Below, one piece after another: positions 1 through 4,915 of a DNA stretch of 7,082 nucleotides. Each line of letters begins with the position of its first letter. Position 1 is the stretch's first letter. Made by a program: the position numbers and the translations under genes. The notes beneath the pieces were generated by a model. It ran no database searches. It saw only the letters and a program-made list of their open reading frames with translations, and was not told where the DNA came from. The stretch spans positions 1 through 7,082 of the forward strand of contig JAJCYJ010000490.1 in assembly GCA_029262975.1 (NCBI GenBank), written 5' to 3'. This DNA comes from Saprospiraceae bacterium. GTDB lineage: Bacteria > Bacteroidota > Bacteroidia > Chitinophagales > Saprospiraceae.

Positions 1-3000
1 GAGCACGCCATTTTGGACTAGCACACCTAATTCTCCAAATCTACTCAATATATCCTCCTTCACCTGACCTGTCATTCCAGGTTGTTGTGCCCCCTTACCA
101 GCTGGTGTATGTGAATAAGGATCTGTAGGGAAAGCTCCATAAAGTTCAGGAGATTTGTGCACACCAATTCCCTCATTGATTTCATAGTAATGATTCAGCA
201 GTCTGCTGACAACTTCTTCACTTTCCTTTTCATCGATCGCTTTCAGACAACACTCCTGTACCGCCAATTGCAATTTCGAGACCATGTGCCAATATATGGA
301 CCCCAAGCCTTCATAGCCGTAAAAGGTGCCTGACCGCCCGGTGAAGGACTTGTGGTTGAAGATGTCTTCAAAGATTTGAAGGATCAATTGTCTTTCACTT
401 TGAACAAGCGGAGCATATTTCGTATTTAGAAGATCATCTAAAGCTATATCAAGATCAATTGCATTTTTAAAACTTCCATTAAAATGCACTTTATCATTAA
501 TGTCCTTTTCTACGATCTGTACATTTTTATCATTTAATAATTGGCCGAGTAATTTAGAAGCACTTACGCTTTCTTTAGGTAATATGTTTTTTTCTAAAAA
601 CCCGGGCAGGGTTTTATTAGGATAAAGTAAATAACTATATTGATCTTCCCTGAAAAGCGCGCTGTCCTTAAGACTGTCCAGCAGTACCAGGCTTTCTTCA
701 GAGGATAAGTAGCCCGAACTCAAAACGGCCACTTGCCCCTCAAGCATTTCACTTAAATACGAGATAGATACCTCCTCTTCACTTTTTACAGTCATTAAAT
801 TATAGGCGTGATATAATTGGTCTTCTCGCTTATTTGCATCGATAGAATGTTCGAGGTATCGAAGACTAAGATTTATGAAGGCGTTTAATTCCTCCAAGGA
901 TATACGCTTCTTTTTTCCGCTTAAAGAATGTCGATAAATGTTGTGTCTGTAGTCACTATATGCTTGTCCTAAATCATCTAAAATTGATTTTCTGATTTTA
1001 TCATTTATTTTGCCATTTAGGTGATGCTGGTTTTTATTTAATGATTCAAAAACACGTTTATAAAAATCCAATAGTTCAGAAGAGGCAGGTACATCTTTTA
1101 ATGAGCTATCGCCCAACAAGTCTTGAAAGATTTTCAAGAATCTTCTTAAATAGTAAAGTGTAACCATCGATACTCCATTGCCCACGAGGGCATTATTGGC
1201 ATCATTCCATTCAGGCCGCTGTGTATTCATCCAGATCCCAGCTTCAGGAATTAAATTAGAAATTTTAGCAAGTACCGTAGCCAATATTTTTTCTATAAAA
1301 TTTACATGATGAATCGACCCTTTTTTGTTCCTAAGCAAAGCGCCATCTGCTCCCTGCTGAACCATTTGATCACGAATTTTTTTATCCTCCTGTTCATCAA
1401 ATTCAATGGTATCTTTTGGATTTTTTACAATGTCCTGATATTCCTTGATTCTGTAAGGCACATTGGCATAAACAAAGAGTTCCTGATCGAATAAATTGAT
1501 CAATTTACCGGGATTATATTTTTCACATACCTCCAGGAGCTTTAATAAATAGATTATCTGATGGTCTCCCCAATAACCGATATAGGACCATGGGTCATCG
1601 GGTTCTATTGTTTCCCAATCAATACCACCTTTTGTAACCCTGTAAGGATTGTATCCATCAAATGTCGAAGCATTCAAAAATTTATGAATCATACTTTCTA
1701 CAAATGCCGGATAGGAATAGCCAAGTGCTTCCCAGTTTTGAAATATATCTCTCCAATTGCCTTCGTAATCCAATATTTTAGAACCGTCCGATTCATTTGT
1801 TGTATTGATTGAAAATTTATTCCAGGGGCGACTTGGATCACCATGTCGTCTGCTAAATTTTAAAGGCATATACTCCAGGCAGAGTCTTTGGAAATCGGGA
1901 TCTTCTACTTCAGAAGCCAGTTTTTTTAATTGGGAAAGCGAAATTTCTTCCGGAAGTTTCTCTAAAGTAGTGGAAACAGTACGATAGACCTCTTTATTGG
2001 CTTTTGATAAATAGTCGCCGAAGTCCGATTTTTCTATGCGATAGTTATCATCGAAGATGCCGCCACGCATAATATTAAACAACACATTAGAAAAATGACG
2101 AGCGTCTCGATATGTATCAGCGGTTAATTGTAATCCGTCTGCCGCCGCCACTAAATGCACCAAACTTTTTGTGCCCTTTTCAATATCCTTTTTCACAATC
2201 GATTCCAACTGTGGCTCGCTTTTGAACAACTCAATAATGCTAGAAACCGCTGAATGATTTTTATTGACGTCGGCGATAATCATCCATTTTTTATCACTCT
2301 TTGGAGGTAATATTAAATCCGCATTTATGAAATAAGCTCCTCTTTCAGCCTTTATATCAGTCTCCTCAGTGATAAGAACATTTTTTCTAAAATTATCGAG
2401 CTGTTTCGAAGATAAGAGCAATTTTCTTTCTTCCATGCCCAAAGACCAAACGACATTACATTTTAGTGCTTCACTGGGCTCTGCTTTATCTACAATAATA
2501 GCACTTAAAGCATAAATGCCAAGACCACTCTCTTTTTCCAATTCACTCCGCTTATACGCGTCTACAAGGACACTGGATTCATTTTGTACCACGCTGGGCA
2601 CTCCATAAGGCATGATGTTCTGGAGGCCATCTAAAATGGAAACATCAATTCTCTCATCTGAGTTATTGATCAAGGTAGATCTTCTTACAAAACCAAATTG
2701 GTAACTTGAATTCCATTGATACCTGAAGCTCAATCCAAGATCTAAATTGGTTTCTTCAAAAATGATCTTATTTCCGATTACACTTTTATATAAATTTCTA
2801 TTGATATCATAATATCCCTCATTGCGTATGGAAAATGGCTCCCACAGTTGAGTCCGACCGTCTTTCTCTACACGTAACAAGGTCTTACTTCCCGTTATTT
2901 CTGCAGATTCTGTAATCTTATCTTCGGTATAATATGGGAATAGTGCAAATTCTGCATTTTTTCGCCCTGCAGTCAACCCCCCATTACTTGAAACAAACAA

Positions 3001-3132
3001 CCAATGATTAGAATCACTTACGATACTCATAAAAAATGGACGCATAGCATCGACATTCGCAATCTTGAAATAGTTTTCGTCCTCGATATCGACTGTAGAT
3101 AATTCTATTTTATTTGCTACAATTTCTTTCAT
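1..3132 (-). CDS. GH94/GH149/GH161-like beta-glucan (oligosaccharide) phosphorylase, C-terminus cut by window edge
   Basis: Translating the minus strand from the ATG at 3130-3132 gives 1044 codons with no stop, running off the left edge, so the protein is partial at its C-terminus. It has no signal peptide or membrane helix and should be cytoplasmic. The N-terminal beta-rich part carries NHWLFVSSNGG and AGRKN (about residues 42-59) and FPYY near 65-68. The (alpha/alpha)-barrel part contains MRGGIFDDNY (355-364), RRHGDPSRPWN (428-438), YEGNWRDIFQNWEAL (456-470), YWGDHQ (520-525), PEWNDANN (640-647), TGRSGTFYGYEGLG (931-944) and QQPGMTGQ (1016-1023). The W-N-D of PEWND resembles the catalytic DWND of GH94 phosphorylases, making Asp644 the candidate general acid; Arg429-His430 could bind phosphate. 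Length and motifs fit GH149 or GH161 beta-1,3-glucan phosphorylases better than cellobiose phosphorylase, but family and substrate are inferred from memory. It follows the glycosidase gene by 33 bases, probably in one operon. Confidence 0.8.
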   Translation of the reverse strand, partial: MKEIVANKIELSTVDIEDENYFKIANVDAMRPFFMSIVSDSNHWLFVSSNGGLTAGRKNAEFALFPYYTEDKITESAEITGSKTLLRVEKDGRTQLWEPFSIRNEGYYDINRNLYKSVIGNKIIFEETNLDLGLSFRYQWNSSYQFGFVRRSTLINNSDERIDVSILDGLQNIMPYGVPSVVQNESSVLVDAYKRSELEKESGLGIYALSAIIVDKAEPSEALKCNVVWSLGMEERKLLLSSKQLDNFRKNVLITEETDIKAERGAYFINADLILPPKSDKKWMIIADVNKNHSAVSSIIELFKSEPQLESIVKKDIEKGTKSLVHLVAAADGLQLTADTYRDARHFSNVLFNIMRGGIFDDNYRIEKSDFGDYLSKANKEVYRTVSTTLEKLPEEISLSQLKKLASEVEDPDFQRLCLEYMPLKFSRRHGDPSRPWNKFSINTTNESDGSKILDYEGNWRDIFQNWEALGYSYPAFVESMIHKFLNASTFDGYNPYRVTKGGIDWETIEPDDPWSYIGYWGDHQIIYLLKLLEVCEKYNPGKLINLFDQELFVYANVPYRIKEYQDIVKNPKDTIEFDEQEDKKIRDQMVQQGADGALLRNKKGSIHHVNFIEKILATVLAKISNLIPEAGIWMNTQRPEWNDANNALVGNGVSMVTLYYLRRFLKIFQDLLGDSSLKDVPASSELLDFYKRVFESLNKNQHHLNGKINDKIRKSILDDLGQAYSDYRHNIYRHSLSGKKKRISLEELNAFINLSLRYLEHSIDANKREDQLYHAYNLMTVKSEEEVSISYLSEMLEGQVAVLSSGYLSSEESLVLLDSLKDSALFREDQYSYLLYPNKTLPGFLEKNILPKESVSASKLLGQLLNDKNVQIVEKDINDKVHFNGSFKNAIDLDIALDDLLNTKYAPLVQSERQLILQIFEDIFNHKSFTGRSGTFYGYEGLGSIYWHMVSKLQLAVQECCLKAIDEKESEEVVSRLLNHYYEINEGIGVHKSPELYGAFPTDPYSHTPAGKGAQQPGMTGQVKEDILSRFGELGVLVQNGVL

Positions 3133-3165
3133 TTTATTTTACTTAAACCTTAACAGTCCTTTTTT
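3133..3165 (-). promoter_or_regulatory. 33-base spacer with A-rich initiation region
   Basis: The spacer between the glycosidase stop and the phosphorylase start holds no terminator-like hairpin, which supports co-transcription. The bases just before the ATG read AAGTAAAATAAA. This A-rich tract without a well-placed Shine-Dalgarno motif is usual for Bacteroidota initiation sites and supports the ATG at 3132. An AAGG lies about 15 bases upstream, rather far for a ribosome binding site. Confidence 0.4.
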
Positions 3166-4419
3166 CTAATTTCTAATCAACTGTATTTTAGAAAAATAAT
3201 CCTTCGTTGATTTTAATGTTGTTCCAATTGCATAAGGATCAAACTGATGAATTTCTTTTATTACAAAATATGCTGTACGTGGAGTTAGCTTATATAATCC
3301 TCTTTCATTAGTCGGACCTTTGGCACATACACCAAACCATTCTTCATTCATATTATTTTCACCTTCTACAAAATCCCGGTCATAACCGCCATTGCCCCAG
3401 GACGCATTATGATCATGTACATCTAAATTTGACGTCTGCCCAAATTTCCACCAGCCGTCGCTAAATTGAAATGTAAACCCTCCAATTGAATTGTTCGCCT
3501 TACCAAGACCCGCAGCATTTTCATAAATCTCTTGCCAGTTACCTGCCAGGTAATGAGCTTGGGCATTTTGATCTTCAGATTTTTTAATCGCATTAAAAGC
3601 ATCAGCTCCAAACTCAGTAAATAGGATCGGTTTGTTATACTCGTCCTTAATCCGCTCAAAGGCATCACCAAATGAAATACCACGATACATATTCGTTCCG
3701 AAAATATCAACGTCCGGACATTCCTCAGTGATAAGCTCGAGATATAACAAATCCCCGTTACATATAGCCACAGGGTGTGATGGATCAATTTGTTTGATGG
3801 CAATAGCCGCCTCATTAAAAAGTTGATACATATGTCTGGCTCTCAGAGTAGATGTCCTGTCTTCAATTGGGATGTCTTCTGTCTCGGCTCCGTCCCAGTA
3901 CAAGCCATAGTTGTTTTCGTTTCCGAGTAAATACATCAATAGACCCGGAGTATCCTTGTACGCACGAACCACATGATTGACCTCGGAGAGCAGCAACTTT
4001 CTGACTCGTGGGTCGGAATACTCAGTATTGGCTACCCATGCTCCATCAATTGTTAAACCATAGCGTCCAAATGAATGATTAAGCATTGTATAGATCCCAA
4101 ACTCGTCATAGATGTATTTAATCCACTTTGGTGGCACTTCAGAGTATTGCCTTACAGCATTGACACCCATATTCTTGAGTAAAGTCATTTCCGCCTGAAG
4201 TGCCTCTCTGATGGTTTCGTCCGGTTGATCCCATAAACTATAAGAATAATTGGTTCCAATGGGAAAATAATCCCAGTTCATCCCATTGATCATAAAATCC
4301 TCCCCGTTCACGACCAACTTAATACCGTCTTTCCCATATAGAATTGATACATCGTCCGCTTGCGCTTGTAGAGGAACACCAATAAACCAAAGCGTCAGAC
4401 ATGATAAAAAATACTTCAT
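3166..4419 (-). CDS. Secreted GH2-like (clan GH-A) TIM-barrel glycoside hydrolase
   Basis: This 417-residue protein begins with a classic signal peptide: MKYF, a hydrophobic stretch to about residue 17, and a likely cut after AQA at 21. Export to the periplasm or surface is expected. Cys7 sits inside the hydrophobic core and is not a good lipobox. The mature part opens with a short strand region (VNGEDFMINGMNWD, residues 37-50), then a (beta/alpha)8 barrel with LLKNMGVNAVRQY (80-92). LLGNENNYGL (164-173) places Glu168 as acid/base, and PILFTEFGADAF (264-275) places Glu269 as nucleophile, the usual clan GH-A arrangement of a retaining glycosidase. The aromatic cluster DGWWKFG (321-327) may line the substrate cleft. 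It lacks the N-terminal sandwich domains of full-length GH2 enzymes, so it is a stand-alone barrel; GH158-like or GH72-like relatives are possible. Substrate is not readable, though the phosphorylase next door suggests beta-glucan oligosaccharides. Its ATG overlaps the upstream stump's TGA. Confidence 0.85.
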   Translation of the reverse strand: MKYFLSCLTLWFIGVPLQAQADDVSILYGKDGIKLVVNGEDFMINGMNWDYFPIGTNYSYSLWDQPDETIREALQAEMTLLKNMGVNAVRQYSEVPPKWIKYIYDEFGIYTMLNHSFGRYGLTIDGAWVANTEYSDPRVRKLLLSEVNHVVRAYKDTPGLLMYLLGNENNYGLYWDGAETEDIPIEDRTSTLRARHMYQLFNEAAIAIKQIDPSHPVAICNGDLLYLELITEECPDVDIFGTNMYRGISFGDAFERIKDEYNKPILFTEFGADAFNAIKKSEDQNAQAHYLAGNWQEIYENAAGLGKANNSIGGFTFQFSDGWWKFGQTSNLDVHDHNASWGNGGYDRDFVEGENNMNEEWFGVCAKGPTNERGLYKLTPRTAYFVIKEIHQFDPYAIGTTLKSTKDYFSKIQLIRN

Positions 4420-4532
4420 ATTGGGATAGTTTGGGACTGGATCATAGAGAATACAGAAGCATCAAATCCCATTAGATATCCGCCAAGGGTAACAATCAGA
4501 GGCACGATGACAATAAAACATTGGTTATACAT
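4416..4532 (-). pseudogene. N-terminal stump of an MFS sugar porter (38 codons)
   Basis: Reading the minus strand from the ATG at 4530-4532 gives 38 residues and a TGA at 4416-4418. The core is IVPLIVTLGGYLMGFDASVFS: a hydrophobic helix followed by G-x-L-x-G-F-D-x-x-V, the pattern at the end of helix 1 in MFS sugar porters (usually GGxLFGYDxxVISG). After VFS the similarity ends and MIQSQTIPI leads to the stop. A normal porter has about 450 residues and 12 helices, so over 90 percent is missing. The ATG has a good A-rich leader (ATAAAAAAACTAA), as expected for a formerly real start. The stop overlaps the glycosidase ATG as ATGA, so translation of the stump could feed ribosomes into the glycosidase gene. 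A deletion joining helix 1 to the glycosidase start is the simplest explanation. A small membrane leader peptide or an assembly error are alternatives. The assignment rests on a short motif. Confidence 0.6.
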
Positions 4533-4579
4533 TTAGTTTTTTTATCGAACGAGGTCAAACACTTATATATAAATCCCCG

Positions 4580-4607
4580 AATGAAATGGTTGGATGTCAC
4601 CATCATT
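4580..4607. repeat. Imperfect hairpin in the operon leader
   Basis: AATGAAATGGT (4580-4590) faces ACCATCATT (4599-4607), pairing over 9 bp with a two-base bulge and an 8-base loop. It lies about 50-75 bases upstream of the transporter stump ATG, in the expected 5' leader of the glycosidase operon. On the plus strand it is followed by a short T-run, so a weak plus-strand terminator is an alternative reading. Function is unknown. Confidence 0.3.
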
Positions 4608-4724
4608 TTTCCATTTGAAAGTCATATTATGTTTTATGGGCATAAATTAGTCATATTTTTTTCCTGGGCCTAAAAACAGACTTCATGTTTGCTCATCATT
4701 ATATTTTTCACTTCAAAAAGCAAG

Positions 4725-4756
4725 TTTGATGGATTACAAATCCAGGTTTAAGTTTG
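4725..4756 (+). promoter_or_regulatory. Bacteroidota-type promoter match facing the plus strand
   Basis: TTTG at 4725-4728 and TAAGTTTG at 4749-4756 are separated by 20 bases. They match the Bacteroidota primary sigma consensus (TTG or TTTG near -33, TAnnTTTG near -7). It would fire to the right, against the annotated genes, and antisense to the end of the nuclease gene. No plus-strand gene follows. It could drive an antisense or small RNA, or be a chance match in AT-rich DNA. Confidence 0.3.
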
Positions 4757-4786
4757 TCATAATTTTAAAAAATATAATTCCTGGAT
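4740..4786. repeat. Inverted repeat ATCCAGG / CCTGGAT
   Basis: ATCCAGG (4740-4746) and CCTGGAT (4780-4786) are perfect 7-base inverted copies around a 33-base, strongly AT-rich interior that itself can fold imperfectly (AATT at both ends of a T/A-rich core). On the minus strand it lies about 130 bases after the nuclease stop and could be part of that gene's transcript end. No clean T-run follows the outer stem, so the terminator reading is weak. Confidence 0.3.
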
Positions 4787-4810
4787 ACCTCTGGCAAGCA
4801 TACCTAACTT

Positions 4811-4828
4811 GAATAATTGCGATTATTC
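4811..4828. repeat. Perfect 7-bp palindrome GAATAAT-tgcg-ATTATTC
   Basis: GAATAAT at 4811-4817 and ATTATTC at 4822-4828 are exact inverted copies around TGCG. It lies about 90 bases downstream of the nuclease stop. No T-run follows on either strand and the stem is AT-rich, so it is a poor intrinsic terminator. A dyad binding site for a regulator or an RNA 3'-end hairpin are both possible. Confidence 0.4.
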
Positions 4829-4915
4829 TACCCGGGTTCAGAAACCAGGTCTAACATTAGGACATATTTCCAGCGTCAGTGAAAATTTTATTTTGAACGC
4901 GCAAGATTTCACCCT

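Larger units (their letters stand above)
4533..4915. other. Intergenic region, no gene seen
   Basis: These roughly 380 AT-rich bases separate the nuclease stop from the transporter stump. I see no convincing coding frame on either strand and no tRNA or other known RNA fold. The region must contain the end of the nuclease transcript and the promoter of the stump-glycosidase-phosphorylase unit. I found no exact TAnnTTTG Bacteroidota -7 element on the minus strand, so that promoter is unplaced. Several inverted repeats and one plus-strand promoter-like site are listed separately. Confidence 0.6.

Noticed and set aside
1306..1987. Three short plus-strand frames opposite the phosphorylase gene
   Set aside because: They are antisense to a continuous 1044-codon frame with conserved motifs and show no domain of their own.
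3423..3815. A 130-codon minus-strand frame inside the glycosidase gene
   Set aside because: It lies fully within the glycosidase in another frame, shows no recognisable domain, and the glycosidase frame has clear catalytic motifs.
4652..4676. T-run, CCTGGGCC and A-run as a bidirectional terminator
   Set aside because: The T and A runs could pair, but the bases between them mismatch and only about two G-C pairs form, so the stem is too weak to call.
4841..4915. Read-through extension of the nuclease past its TAA as a lost sorting domain
   Set aside because: The 25 in-frame codons before the next stop do not resemble a type IX secretion tail, and neither do the other frames.
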